From positions 124,001-188,000 of the forward strand of contig JOHN01000012.1 of NCBI GenBank assembly GCA_000719695.1: 64,000 bases of DNA. Reading direction: 5' to 3'. Position 1 is the stretch's first letter; every line of letters begins with the position of its first letter. This document shows positions 25,848 to 33,534 of the stretch, piece after piece. The notes under the pieces are model-generated. The model was not told the origin of the DNA and did no database searches. It saw nothing but the letters and a program-made list of their open reading frames with translations. Source of the stretch: Streptomyces sp. NRRL F-6131 (GTDB lineage: Bacteria; Actinomycetota; Actinomycetes; Streptomycetales; Streptomycetaceae). The position numbers and the translations under genes were made by a program.

Positions 25848-26035
25848 CGCCAACCCCCTCCTTGCCGGTGGTAGGACGCCCCGCCGTCTGCCCGGATCCC
25901 GCACGATCACACCGGACCGCCCCGCCCGGCGGGACACCTCAGAAGCTCCTCAAGTCCCGCGCGCGTCCGGTCGCCGGTCTTCTAGGGTCCTTGGTGTCCG
26001 ACCCGGTTGGGGTCGGCACCAGGAGGTGGAGACGC

Positions 26036-26674
26036 ATGACGTCGAAGAAGACCGCGCTCGCCACGTCGGCCGCCCTGATCGCCCTGACAGCCCTGCCCAC
26101 TCTGACGGCCTGCACCCACGACCGCCCCGCCGACCGGGCGCAGCCCTCCCCACCCGCAGTCGCGTGCACGACGGAGTACCACGCCCCGGACGGCGAACTG
26201 CTGCGCCCGGAGAACGTCTGGGCCCGGGCCCCCTGGACCCGCTCCGAGGCCTCCCTCACCCTCTCCGCGAGCTGCCCGCCGGCGCCCGCCGCCCCGTCCG
26301 CCTCGTGCGCCCCGGCGGAGTTCCCGTGGAGCGCGCCCGACGAACTGCGGGCCGCCCGCCTGCACGCGGCCGGCGTGGAGACCTGGGTCAGGTCGACGCT
26401 CACCGGCGGCGGCACAGGCCAGGCCCTCACCCAGCAGGTGCTCCTGCTCCGCGCCGCCGAGGCACCCGGCACCCTGACCCGCTACCGGGACCACCTCTTG
26501 CACTGCGGTGCGACCCCCCTCGCCGAGGCCGACGACCACCCCCAGGTCCTCCTGCTGGAGGACCGTGCGGCCGCCCCACAGCTCCTCGTCGACCTCGCGC
26601 CCGACCGGATCACCGCCCTCACCCCGACGGGCCCGGGCTGGACGAGTCAGCAACTGCTCCAGCTCCGGCACTGA
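26036..26674 (+). CDS. Secreted lipoprotein, unknown function
   Basis: 212 residues. A Sec lipoprotein signal runs over residues 1-26 (MTSKKTALATSAALIAL, lipobox LTAC). The mature part is a single alpha/beta domain with four further cysteines, including ASCPP and HCGATP, that could form disulfides; I do not recognise the family. The ATG follows an AGGAGGTGGAG ribosome site. It probably sits on the outer face of the membrane. It is monocistronic and convergent with the DUF4352 lipoprotein. Confidence 0.8.
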   Translation: MTSKKTALATSAALIALTALPTLTACTHDRPADRAQPSPPAVACTTEYHAPDGELLRPENVWARAPWTRSEASLTLSASCPPAPAAPSASCAPAEFPWSAPDELRAARLHAAGVETWVRSTLTGGGTGQALTQQVLLLRAAEAPGTLTRYRDHLLHCGATPLAEADDHPQVLLLEDRAAAPQLLVDLAPDRITALTPTGPGWTSQQLLQLRH

Positions 26675-26707
26675 CCCGGCTCCTGACCTCCCGATGGCGC
26701 CGAGCGC

Positions 26708-27328
26708 TCAGGCGACGGTCCACTGGCCGGTGCTGGAGGCGAAACCGCTGTCCAGGGTGAACTGGATCTTCGCGACCCGCGAAGCGGTCGGGATCACGAA
26801 GGTGAGGTAGCCGAGTGCGGTGTCGCCGGGAGTGACGGTGACGCTGCCGGGGAAGCCGGGACCCGCAGTGGTGTCCGTGGCGGCACTGGCGGTGAACTGC
26901 TGTCCCTCGCTGTCGATGAGCCGTGCACCATTGCTGGGGCTGTCCTCGTAGACCGCCGTTCCCGTGTTGCGGAGCCGGAACTGGACCGCGACCAGTCTCG
27001 AACCGGCCTTGGGCGAGGAGAACGACTCCTTGGCGGTGGCAGGGTCGACGACCTTGACGACCGTGACGTCCACCCTCTCCTCCGGCTTCAGCCCCGAGAG
27101 CGCGAGAGTGTCCCCGACCGATGCGACCGCCGGGACGGACGGGCTGGACGGGCTGGACGGGCCAGATGCCGAGGGGGTCGTCCGTCCGACCGAGACGGAC
27201 GGTGTCCCCGGCACCGGCGATGTCACCGAACCGCTCTGCGGAGCGGTCACGACCGACTGCCCGCTCGTGCACCCCGTCACGAGGACGCCCAGAAGAAGAC
27301 CCCACCCGAGCACGACCGCACGACGCAT
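26708..27328 (-). CDS. DUF4352-type lipoprotein
   Basis: 206 residues. The lipoprotein signal MRRAVVLGWGLLLGVLVTGC gives a lipid anchor at Cys20. A Ser/Pro/Thr-rich linker of about 45 residues follows, then an immunoglobulin-like domain of the DUF4352/telokin type: SRLVAVQFRLRNTGTAVYED, ARLIDSEGQQF and GYLTFVIPTASRVAKIQFTL. Such domains are extracellular and of unknown role. A GGAGG ribosome site precedes the ATG at 27328. A 370-bp gap lies upstream, before the SRPBCC gene. Confidence 0.85.
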   Translation of the reverse strand: MRRAVVLGWGLLLGVLVTGCTSGQSVVTAPQSGSVTSPVPGTPSVSVGRTTPSASGPSSPSSPSVPAVASVGDTLALSGLKPEERVDVTVVKVVDPATAKESFSSPKAGSRLVAVQFRLRNTGTAVYEDSPSNGARLIDSEGQQFTASAATDTTAGPGFPGSVTVTPGDTALGYLTFVIPTASRVAKIQFTLDSGFASSTGQWTVA

Positions 27329-27600
27329 CGGACCTCCAGCCTCGCCAACCACTGCACTTCCACCACGATCACCCCTGGCCGCCCAACCCGCACCCCGTCG
27401 AACCTCACTGGTCCGGCGGGCCGGCGGCCGCCAGCTCCTGCAGTCGCCGCGCGGCGGCGTTGCACTCATTCTCTGGCGCTCTGATCCCACGGGTTGCCAG
27501 GTCGGGCCGTGATGTGGAGCTTTCGGCCTTCCCGCCGGGCGCCCCCTTCGCTGCCGAGGTCGGCTGCGCTCTGCCGGCCAGGTTCTGGCCCTGTTGCGGC

Positions 27601-27633
27601 TGTGTGCCTCGGGGGACGGTGTCCCCCGAGGCA
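27601..27633 (-). terminator. Second hairpin downstream of the SRPBCC gene
   Basis: A perfect 15-bp stem (27601-27615 and 27619-27633) with a 3-nt loop. With the hairpin at 27662 it makes a tandem terminator for the minus-strand SRPBCC gene. Confidence 0.7.
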
Positions 27634-27661
27634 CACCCATGCTGCCCGCCGGGTACAGCGG

Positions 27662-27697
27662 ACCGTCGGCGGCCCCGCGTTCGGGGCCGCCGACGGT
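27662..27697 (-). terminator. Terminator abutting the SRPBCC stop codon
   Basis: A perfect 16-bp stem (27662-27677 and 27682-27697) with a 4-nt loop begins one base after the stop codon of the minus-strand gene at 27699-28157. Confidence 0.8.
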
Positions 27698-27698
27698 T

Positions 27699-28157
27699 TC
27701 AGGCGGGTGTGGGCCGGTCGGGGTGGTCGTCGTCCGTCGTGCCGGGCTGTTCGACGAAGGACTTGAAGCGGCGCAGGTCGCCCTTCACCCTGCGGTCGAT
27801 CACGCCGATGAGGTCGGCGGCCTTCTCGGCCACGCCGGTGGGTTCGAAGTCGATGGCCAGGCGGACGGCGGTGCGGTGGTCGTCGAGGGCGTCGAAGGTC
27901 ACCACGCCCATCTGCCGCACCTCGCCGCCGATCGTGTGCCAGGCGATCTTGCGGTCGGGTCGCTGGTCGACGATCTCGGTGTCGAACTCGCGGGACACTC
28001 CCGCCACGCGGGTCTTCCAGTGGTTGCGGCTCCCGTCGATCCTGGTGACCTCCTCGACGCCCTCCATGAAGCGGGGGAAGTCCTCGAACCGCGTCCACTG
28101 CCGGTACGCGACGCTCAGCTCCACGTCGACCTCGATCGATTCCTGCACCATGCCCAT
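27699..28157 (-). CDS. SRPBCC family (polyketide cyclase/dehydrase-like) protein
   Basis: 152 residues. It shows the START/SRPBCC pattern used by many small actinobacterial proteins: SIEVDVELSVAYRQWTRFED, FPRFMEGVEEVTRID, WHTIGGEVRQMGVVTFDAL and a long C-terminal helix (GVIDRRVKGDLRRFKSFVE). The fold binds hydrophobic ligands; no reaction is implied. A GGAAGGACGAGCC ribosome site supports ATG 28157 rather than the ATG two codons on. It is divergent from the DUF1206 membrane protein. Confidence 0.9.
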   Translation of the reverse strand: MGMVQESIEVDVELSVAYRQWTRFEDFPRFMEGVEEVTRIDGSRNHWKTRVAGVSREFDTEIVDQRPDRKIAWHTIGGEVRQMGVVTFDALDDHRTAVRLAIDFEPTGVAEKAADLIGVIDRRVKGDLRRFKSFVEQPGTTDDDHPDRPTPA

Positions 28158-28297
28158 GGCTCGTCCTTCCGTTCCGTCGGGTGCGGCTCGGCGCTCCGCC
28201 TGCCCGGAGAGGCTCCGGCCATGCCTGGCGTGGCCGGGGCGAACGGGGGCAGACGGCTGCCGGGCGCGCGCGGTGCGCTCCGGACGGAGGAGGCGTC

Positions 28298-29119
28298 ATG
28301 GTGTCCACTGCACGGCAGCCCCGGCACCGTCGGGCGATCTCGGCGGGCCGGTTCCTGCGGACGGCCGGGCGGGCCGGGTTCACGGCCCGCGGTGTCGTCT
28401 ACGTGGTGATCGGCTACCTCGCGCTGCGGATCGCGCTGGACGGTGCGGGCCCGGACGAGGCCGACCGTGCGGGGGCGCTGCGGCAGATCGCGGACCGGCC
28501 GGGCGGGCGGATGCTGCTGTGGTTGCTGGTGCTCGGCTTCGGGTGCATGGCGGTCTGGCGTGCCGCGTCCGCCGGCTCGCGCGGCGGCGAGCGGAGGAAG
28601 GCCGGCACGAGGCTGCTGGACGCCGGCCGCGCGGTGTTCTACGCGTCGGTCTGCTGGGGAACCGCGGCCTTCGCCGCCGGGTCCGGCGGGGCCTCCGGCA
28701 GTGACCGCACCTCCAAGGACTGGACGGCCTCCGCGCTCGGGCTGCCGGGCGGGCGCCTGCTGGTGGGCGCCGCCGGCGCGGTCCTGGTGGGGGTGGGTGT
28801 GGCCGTCGCCGTCCGCGCGGCCCTGCGGACCTTCCTGCGCCGGCTGGACACGGCCGCGATGGCGCCGCGGACCAGGACCGCCGTCACGGCCGGCGGAGTC
28901 GCCGGCAACACGGCGCGCGGGGCGGTGTTCGCGGGGGTGGGTGTCTTCGTCGTGACCGCGGCCGCCCGCTTCGACCCGGACCGGGCGAAGGGCATCGACG
29001 ACACCCTCCGCTCCTTCGCGGCCACCCCGGCAGGGCCGTGGTTGCTGGCCGGGGTGGCCCTGGGGCTGCTGCTGTTCGGCGTCTTCTCCTTCGTCTGCGC
29101 CCGCTGGCGGCGCTTCTGA
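28298..29119 (+). CDS. DUF1206 family integral membrane protein
   Basis: 273 residues with six hydrophobic segments arranged as three similar pairs, typical of DUF1206. Each repeat opens with a related motif: AGRAGFTARGVVYVVIGYLA, then AGRAVFYASVCWG, then AGNTARGAVFAGVGVF. The function is unknown; these proteins often lie near stress genes. An unusually strong GGAGGAGG site precedes ATG 28298. It ends at an 18-bp stem terminator. Confidence 0.92.
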   Translation: MVSTARQPRHRRAISAGRFLRTAGRAGFTARGVVYVVIGYLALRIALDGAGPDEADRAGALRQIADRPGGRMLLWLLVLGFGCMAVWRAASAGSRGGERRKAGTRLLDAGRAVFYASVCWGTAAFAAGSGGASGSDRTSKDWTASALGLPGGRLLVGAAGAVLVGVGVAVAVRAALRTFLRRLDTAAMAPRTRTAVTAGGVAGNTARGAVFAGVGVFVVTAAARFDPDRAKGIDDTLRSFAATPAGPWLLAGVALGLLLFGVFSFVCARWRRF

Positions 29120-29212
29120 ACGCGTCGCCGAGTGCGCGGACGGCACGCCCGCGCAGGCCCGCCCGAGGGTGTCGACGGCGGGGCAGTGACGGCGACGGCC
29201 GGGTGAAGACGA

Positions 29213-29252
29213 ACGACGGCAGGGCGAGCCGGGTGGCTCGCCCTGCCGTCGT
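29213..29252. terminator. Strong bidirectional terminator
   Basis: A perfect 18-bp stem (29213-29230 and 29235-29252) with a gggt loop lies between the convergent DUF1206 and LAxTG genes. Confidence 0.85.
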
Positions 29253-29273
29253 CGTGCCGGAGGCGGGGTCAGG

Positions 29274-30119
29274 TCAGTGCTGGCCGGCCTTGCGGCGGCG
29301 CATGACCAGGACGGCGCCCGCCCCGACGAGGCCGAGGGCCGCGACCAGGGTCACGCCGACGTTCGCACCGGTCGAGGCCAGGCTGTCCGCACCGCTCGCC
29401 GCCGCGGAGGCGGACGGCGAGGGCGAACCCGCGCCGCCCGCGGCGACCGTCGAGCCGGTCGTCGCGGTCGAACCGACCGAGGGGCCGGTGGTCGCGGGGG
29501 CGGTGGTGGAGGCGTTGGGGCTGCCCGACGCCGATATGGACGCGGAGGCGCTCGGCGAGGTGGTGACGCTCGGCGAGGTGGTGCCGGCCGGCGTGGTCGA
29601 GGTCGACGGGGCCGGCGTGGACGGCTTCGTGGTCGGCGTCGTCGGCGTGGACGACGGCGTCGTGGTGGGGGTGGTGGACGGCGTCGAGGTCGGCGTGGTG
29701 TTCACCGCCGGGCAGGTGTGCGAGAGGTTGAACCACTTCACCTCGCCGCCCTTGACCTCGGCGCTGGCCGAGGTCAGCTTGGCGCCCGGAGCCGAGGCGA
29801 CGTAGGCGTGCTTGGTGGTGGGCGGCCCGAAGACGGTGACGACCTGGGGCGCGCCGTTGTCGAAGGCGACGGTGAGCTTGACGAAGTCCGTCGAGTTGCC
29901 CGGGAGGACGAAGTGCCAACCGTCCTGGTTGGTGCCGATCGAGCCGCACTTCGCCTCGTGCTCGCCGAAGCCGGCGGCCGTGACGGGAAGGTCCTGGTGG
30001 ACCGGGACGGTGTAGGTGCCGGTGCCGGCCGTGGCGAACGCCGAGGGCGCCGCGGGGAGGCAGAGCAGGCCGACGGCCGCGGCCGTGAAGACGGCGCGTG
30101 TGGTGAGAGAAGCGTGCAT
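29274..30119 (-). CDS. LAxTG cell-wall-anchored surface protein
   Basis: 281 residues. A Sec signal peptide covers about residues 1-32 (ending APSAFATAG). A globular part of about 110 residues with two Cys (AKCGSIG, HTCPAVN) follows, then a Ser/Thr/Pro stalk of about 100 residues. The C-terminus is a sorting signal: LASTG, a hydrophobic span and RRRKAGQH. LAxTG is the class E sortase motif of streptomycetes, so the protein should be linked to peptidoglycan. No sortase gene lies nearby. The stalk projects the small domain from the wall; its role is unknown. ATG 30119 was chosen because it starts the signal peptide. Confidence 0.9.
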   Translation of the reverse strand: MHASLTTRAVFTAAAVGLLCLPAAPSAFATAGTGTYTVPVHQDLPVTAAGFGEHEAKCGSIGTNQDGWHFVLPGNSTDFVKLTVAFDNGAPQVVTVFGPPTTKHAYVASAPGAKLTSASAEVKGGEVKWFNLSHTCPAVNTTPTSTPSTTPTTTPSSTPTTPTTKPSTPAPSTSTTPAGTTSPSVTTSPSASASISASGSPNASTTAPATTGPSVGSTATTGSTVAAGGAGSPSPSASAAASGADSLASTGANVGVTLVAALGLVGAGAVLVMRRRKAGQH

Positions 30120-30410
30120 GATTACCGTTCGCTGTCGGGGGTGAGGGCATTGGGGGACTGACCGGTCCGATCGACCGGCCGTGGCCCTCACACGTCCCTC
30201 AGCGCCGTCGCCGCCCGTTCTGTCACACCCTGGGCGCAACTTTTCGGTACCGATCGCGTGCCGCCCGCGCCGGGCCCCGTTGCCGGGCTGTGCGGGGCCG
30301 GTGGCCGGCCGGTGGAAGCGGCCCGGCCGTGCTGTCACATCCGGTGCGTCCGGCGGGTCAGTGGAGTGTTCGAGCAGGTCGGCCGCCCGCGCGTTCACCT
30401 CCCTTCCATT

Positions 30411-30546
30411 GCAACGATGCGGAGGGCTGTCGTTGCGTTAGATCTGCATCCGGTGCAACGATTCTACGGCGCTGACCTGCTAAGTCATCCATTTCTAGCA
30501 ATGGGCCTGTTGTCGAAATGTGGAAAGCAACGTAGCTTTTGCGTTG
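30411..30546 (+). promoter_or_regulatory. Cluster of GCAACG/CGTTGC motifs (putative operators)
   Basis: GCAACG occurs at 30411-30416, 30455-30460 and 30527-30532, and its complement CGTTG(C) at 30431-30436 and 30542-30546. Two pairs form inverted repeats: GCAACGA with TCGTTGC around a 12-nt centre, and CAACG-N9-CGTTG. The second pair brackets the -10 box at 30533. This is consistent with a repressor covering the DUF4097 promoter. Confidence 0.6.
30510..30538 (+). promoter_or_regulatory. Sigma70-like promoter of the DUF4097 gene
   Basis: TTGTCG (30510-30515), a 17-nt spacer and TAGCTT (30533-30538). Transcription would start near 30545, about 36 nt before the ATG at 30581. Confidence 0.55.
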
Positions 30547-30580
30547 TCAGAAACACGAAGCGCAAGCCAGGAGAAGCACG

Positions 30581-31246
30581 ATGCTGAAGTTCGACACCCC
30601 CGCCCCCGTCACCGCCGCCGTGGACGTCCCGGCCGCCCTCGTCCGGTTCGTCGCCGCGGACCGCAAGGACACCACGGTCGAGATCCTCCCCGCGGACCCC
30701 TCGAAGAGCCGCGACGTGAAGGCCGCCGAGCAGATCCGCGTCGCCTGCGCCGACGGCGTGCTCCGCGTCGCGGCCCCGGAGGCGAAGAGCCGGGCCCTCG
30801 GCGGCTCCGGCCAGGTCGAGGTGACGGTCCAGCTGCCGGCCGGCTCCCGCGTCCAGGTGACGGCGGCGCTCGCCGAGCTGCGCGGCGTCGGGCGCCTCGG
30901 CGAGGTGACCTTCGAGGGGGCCCGGGCGACGGTCGAGCTCGACGAGGCCGCCGGCGCCCACCTCACCCTGAAGGCCGGCGACATCAGCGTCGGCCGCCTG
31001 ACCGGCCCCGCCCGGATCACCACCCACAAGGGCGACCTCACCGTCACCGAGGCCACCGGCGGTGCGGTCGAACTGCGCACCGAGCACGGCGACATCACGG
31101 TCGGCGCCGCCCGCGGCATCTCCGCCACCCTCGCCGCGGCGACCTCCTACGGGCGGATCCACAACGCGCTCACCAGCACCGGCGCCGCCGACCTGGCCGT
31201 CACCGCGACCACCGCGTACGGCAACATCGCCGCCCACAGCAACTGA
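30581..31246 (+). CDS. DUF4097 family beta-helix-like protein
   Basis: 221 residues. The N-terminus KFDTPAPVTAAVDVPAALVR and the repeating strand pattern (SGQVEVTVQLPAGSRVQV, then GDISVGRLTGPARITTHKGD, then TEHGDITVGAARG) match DUF4097, a right-handed beta-helix-like family with no known reaction. There is no signal peptide. A CCAGGAG ribosome site precedes ATG 30581. The repeat-rich promoter upstream suggests tight regulation by a factor not encoded in the window. A GtrA-like gene follows after 73 bp and may share the transcript. Confidence 0.88.
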   Translation: MLKFDTPAPVTAAVDVPAALVRFVAADRKDTTVEILPADPSKSRDVKAAEQIRVACADGVLRVAAPEAKSRALGGSGQVEVTVQLPAGSRVQVTAALAELRGVGRLGEVTFEGARATVELDEAAGAHLTLKAGDISVGRLTGPARITTHKGDLTVTEATGGAVELRTEHGDITVGAARGISATLAAATSYGRIHNALTSTGAADLAVTATTAYGNIAAHSN

Positions 31247-31319
31247 CATCGACGCCGGGGCCCGGGCCCACCCGCCCGGGCACGCGGGCGCGCACTGAAC
31301 CAGCAGAGGAGAGAGAGCC

Positions 31320-31832
31320 ATGGAGACCACCCAGAGCCGGCCGCAGGCGCAGCCCGGTGCCTTCACCGCCTTCGCCCGCTTCGTGCTGTGCGGCGGCGGC
31401 GTGGGCCTGGCCTCCAGCCTCGCGGTCGCGGCCCTCGCCTCCCGGACGCCCTGGGCGCTGGCGAACGCCCTCGTCACCGTGGCCGGTACCGTCCTCTCCA
31501 CCGAGCTGCACGCCCGCTTCACCTTCGGCGCGGGCGGGCGCGCCACCTGGCGCCAGCACGCCCAGTCGGCGGCGTCCGCGGCCGGCGCGTACGCGTTGAC
31601 GTGCGGGGCGATGCTCCTCCTCCAGCAGTCGACGCAGTCGCCCGGCCTGGTGCTCGAACAGGCCGTCTACCTGTCGGCCTCCGCCCTGGCCGGCGTCGCA
31701 CGGTTCGCGGTCCTGCGCCTCGTCGTCTTCGCCCGCACGCGCACGCGCACCCGTACGCGCAGCGCGGGTGCGGTCCGCCCCGTGACCGTGACCCGCACCT
31801 CCGCTGCGACCGCGCTCTGCCGCGCTGCCTGA
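31320..31832 (+). CDS. GtrA-like small membrane protein
   Basis: 170 residues with four hydrophobic helices. FVLCGGGVGLASSLAVAAL, then ALANALVTVAGTVLSTELHA and RFTFG fit the GtrA family, whose members are thought to move lipid-linked sugars in cell-envelope glycosylation. The C-terminus carries an Arg-Thr run encoded by a simple repeat (cgcacg units near 31736). An AGGAGAGAGAG ribosome site precedes ATG 31320. The usual glycosyltransferase partner is absent here, so its substrate is open. Confidence 0.78.
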   Translation: METTQSRPQAQPGAFTAFARFVLCGGGVGLASSLAVAALASRTPWALANALVTVAGTVLSTELHARFTFGAGGRATWRQHAQSAASAAGAYALTCGAMLLLQQSTQSPGLVLEQAVYLSASALAGVARFAVLRLVVFARTRTRTRTRSAGAVRPVTVTRTSAATALCRAA

Positions 31833-32013
31833 CCGCGACCACCACCCGCCCGGTGCTTCACGCGGAACGTGGTGACTCCTCCTGTGGACGGACGACCGGG
31901 GGCGCCTCCCCTTCGCGGGGGAGATGGAGTTCCTGCCGCCGTCCGATCCGCCGCCGACGCCGGGCGAACAGACTTGGTCGGGACAGCACGGGCGGCATCG
32001 GGGGAGGATTTCG

Positions 32014-32520
32014 ATGGAGACGGCACTCACGGAGCACGGCCGGCGCAGCAGCTGGCCCGGGTACGTGGCCGCGGCGGCGGCCCTGGGGTACGCGGCGCCG
32101 CACTTCTGGTGGGGTGCCGGGATCGGCGCCACCTTCCCCGGCGACTTCGCCGAGGCCCCGCACGGCACCTGGGAGGCGGCGATCGGCTACGGGGGGATGG
32201 GCGTCGTGGCCGTGTTCGGCGCGCTGATCTCCCTCCTCCTGGTGCATCCCCGGGGGCGCCGGATACCGGCCCGGCTGCTCGCCGTCCCGGCGGCGGTCGC
32301 CGCGGTGGGCATGACGCTGTGGGGCTTCACCTACTTCGCGTTGCAGTACCTCCTGGCCGCCGACCGGGTCGTGTCAGCACCGGCGTTCGCCGCCAAGGAC
32401 GCGCATCCGCAGGCCGCGTGGGGCCTCTTCTGGTACGCGCTGTTCGTCGTCTGGGGCCTCGCCCTCGGCCTGGCCGCCCGGAACCGCCTGCGGGGGAAGG
32501 TCCGCTGTTGCTGCGCGTAG
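32014..32520 (+). CDS. Four-helix membrane protein (DUF3995-like)
   Basis: 168 residues with four predicted transmembrane helices. ALGYAAPHFWWGAGIG after helix 1 and the repeated aromatic pattern of helix 3 (WGFTYFALQYLLAADRV) suggest the DUF3995 family, but I am not certain. No enzymatic motif is visible. ATG 32014 follows GGGGAGGA and is preferred over an in-frame ATG at 31924 that lacks a ribosome site. It is convergent with the fasciclin gene. Confidence 0.75.
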   Translation: METALTEHGRRSSWPGYVAAAAALGYAAPHFWWGAGIGATFPGDFAEAPHGTWEAAIGYGGMGVVAVFGALISLLLVHPRGRRIPARLLAVPAAVAAVGMTLWGFTYFALQYLLAADRVVSAPAFAAKDAHPQAAWGLFWYALFVVWGLALGLAARNRLRGKVRCCCA

Positions 32521-32734
32521 CCCGCGTCCTCGAAGTCGATGAGGCGCGCGTCGGCCGGGCCGTCGGATTCGGGCCACGGCCCAGGGCTTCAGCGACTCCC
32601 GGTCCTCCACGGTCATCGGTGGGCCGTAGCGCTCGGTCAGGAGGTGCTGCAGGGCGACGGCCGGAAAGGTCGAGCTGGAAGCGGGCATCCGCCCCGGTAC
32701 GACGTGACCCCTACGTCCGTACGGCGAACCGGGA

Positions 32735-32779
32735 CGGTCGGGCCCCGGCGAGCACCGGGTGCCTGCCGGGGCCCGACCG
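32735..32779. terminator. Bidirectional terminator before the SigK-like module
   Basis: A perfect 15-bp outer stem (32735-32749 and 32765-32779) encloses a smaller GCAC/GTGC hairpin. It lies 10 bp beyond the stop of the minus-strand fasciclin gene and downstream of the convergent DUF3995-like gene. Confidence 0.75.
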
Positions 32780-32788
32780 GGCGTGGGG

Positions 32789-33436
32789 TCAGGAGGTGGG
32801 CATCAGGACGGTGTCGACGATGTGAACGGTGGCGTTGGCGGTCCGGACGTTGCCGCAGAGGACCTTGGCGGTGGCGTTGACGGTGAAGTCGGGGGTGGTG
32901 CCGGTCACGGTGAGGTCGTGGGTCTCCAGGGTCCGGTGGGCGCCGGCGAGGGCGGTGGGGGCGAGGCGCTGGGGGACGACGTGGTAGGTGAGGATCTTGG
33001 TGAGCTTCTCCTTGTCGGCGAGGACGGCGTCCAGGGTGGCCTTGGGGATCTTGCCGAAGGCGTCGTTGGTGGGCGCGAAGACGGTGATGTTCTGCGCGGA
33101 GTTGAGGGTGTCCACGAGGCCGGCCTGCTTGACGGCGGCGACCAGGGTGGAGAGCAGCGGGTTGTTGGAGGCGGCGGTGGCGACCGGGTCCTTGGCCATG
33201 CCGACGAAGGACCCCGCGCCGTCCATGGGAACGGCCGCGCACGCGGTGCCGAACGGCTGCTCGTCCGCGGACGCTTCAACCGCGGTCGCGGTCGCGGTCG
33301 GAGCGGCGGCGGGGGCCTTGGCGGCCGGGGCCGAGGACGAACCGGAGCCGCTGCTGCAGGCCCCGAGCCCGAGGGCGAGGGCGGTCGCGGCGAGGACGGC
33401 GGTGACGGTGGTGCGGCGGCGGGTGGTGACGTTCAT
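32789..33436 (-). CDS. Fasciclin-domain lipoprotein (MPT83/MPT70-like)
   Basis: 215 residues. A lipoprotein signal ends at LGLGAC (Cys about 27), followed by an Ala/Ser linker and one fasciclin (FAS1) domain with its conserved boxes: NITVFAPTNDAFGKIP (H1), then ILTYHVVPQRL (the YHV motif) and ATVHIVDTVLMP (H2). FAS1 domains mediate adhesion or protein contacts at the cell surface. In mycobacteria the homologues MPT70 and MPT83 are the main products of the SigK regulon, and a sigma/anti-sigma pair of that kind lies in this same module. An AAGGAG site precedes ATG 33436. It follows the molybdopterin gene by 98 bp on the same strand. Confidence 0.93.
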   Translation of the reverse strand: MNVTTRRRTTVTAVLAATALALGLGACSSGSGSSSAPAAKAPAAAPTATATAVEASADEQPFGTACAAVPMDGAGSFVGMAKDPVATAASNNPLLSTLVAAVKQAGLVDTLNSAQNITVFAPTNDAFGKIPKATLDAVLADKEKLTKILTYHVVPQRLAPTALAGAHRTLETHDLTVTGTTPDFTVNATAKVLCGNVRTANATVHIVDTVLMPTS

Positions 33437-33534
33437 TCCGGTGATCTCCTTGTGAGGTGGGCGGTCGGCCTGTCGGACGGACCGCACCGGGGGTTTCGGA
33501 TTCGGACGGGTGAGTGCGGGGTGCCGACCGGGGC

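Larger units (their letters stand above)
27329..27698. other. Intergenic stretch with two strong hairpins
   Basis: 370 bp between the DUF4352 lipoprotein and the SRPBCC gene, both on the minus strand. Open frames exist but lack ribosome sites and recognisable protein sequence. The only clear elements are two hairpins (27601-27633 and 27662-27697); the promoter of the lipoprotein gene must also lie here. Confidence 0.6.
30120..30580. other. Divergent intergenic region, AT-rich on the right
   Basis: 461 bp between the minus-strand LAxTG gene and the plus-strand DUF4097 gene. No coding region is supported. The left part is ordinary GC-rich DNA. The right part (about 30380-30580) is markedly AT-richer and holds repeated GCAACG/CGTTGC motifs and a good sigma70-like promoter. 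Confidence 0.7.

Noticed and set aside
27494..27766. 90-codon plus-strand frame across the two hairpins
   Set aside because: It crosses two perfect inverted repeats and overlaps the SRPBCC gene antisense; no ribosome site or recognisable sequence.
32374..32688. Minus-strand frame beyond the DUF3995-like gene
   Set aside because: No ribosome site, overlaps the membrane protein gene antisense, no known motif.
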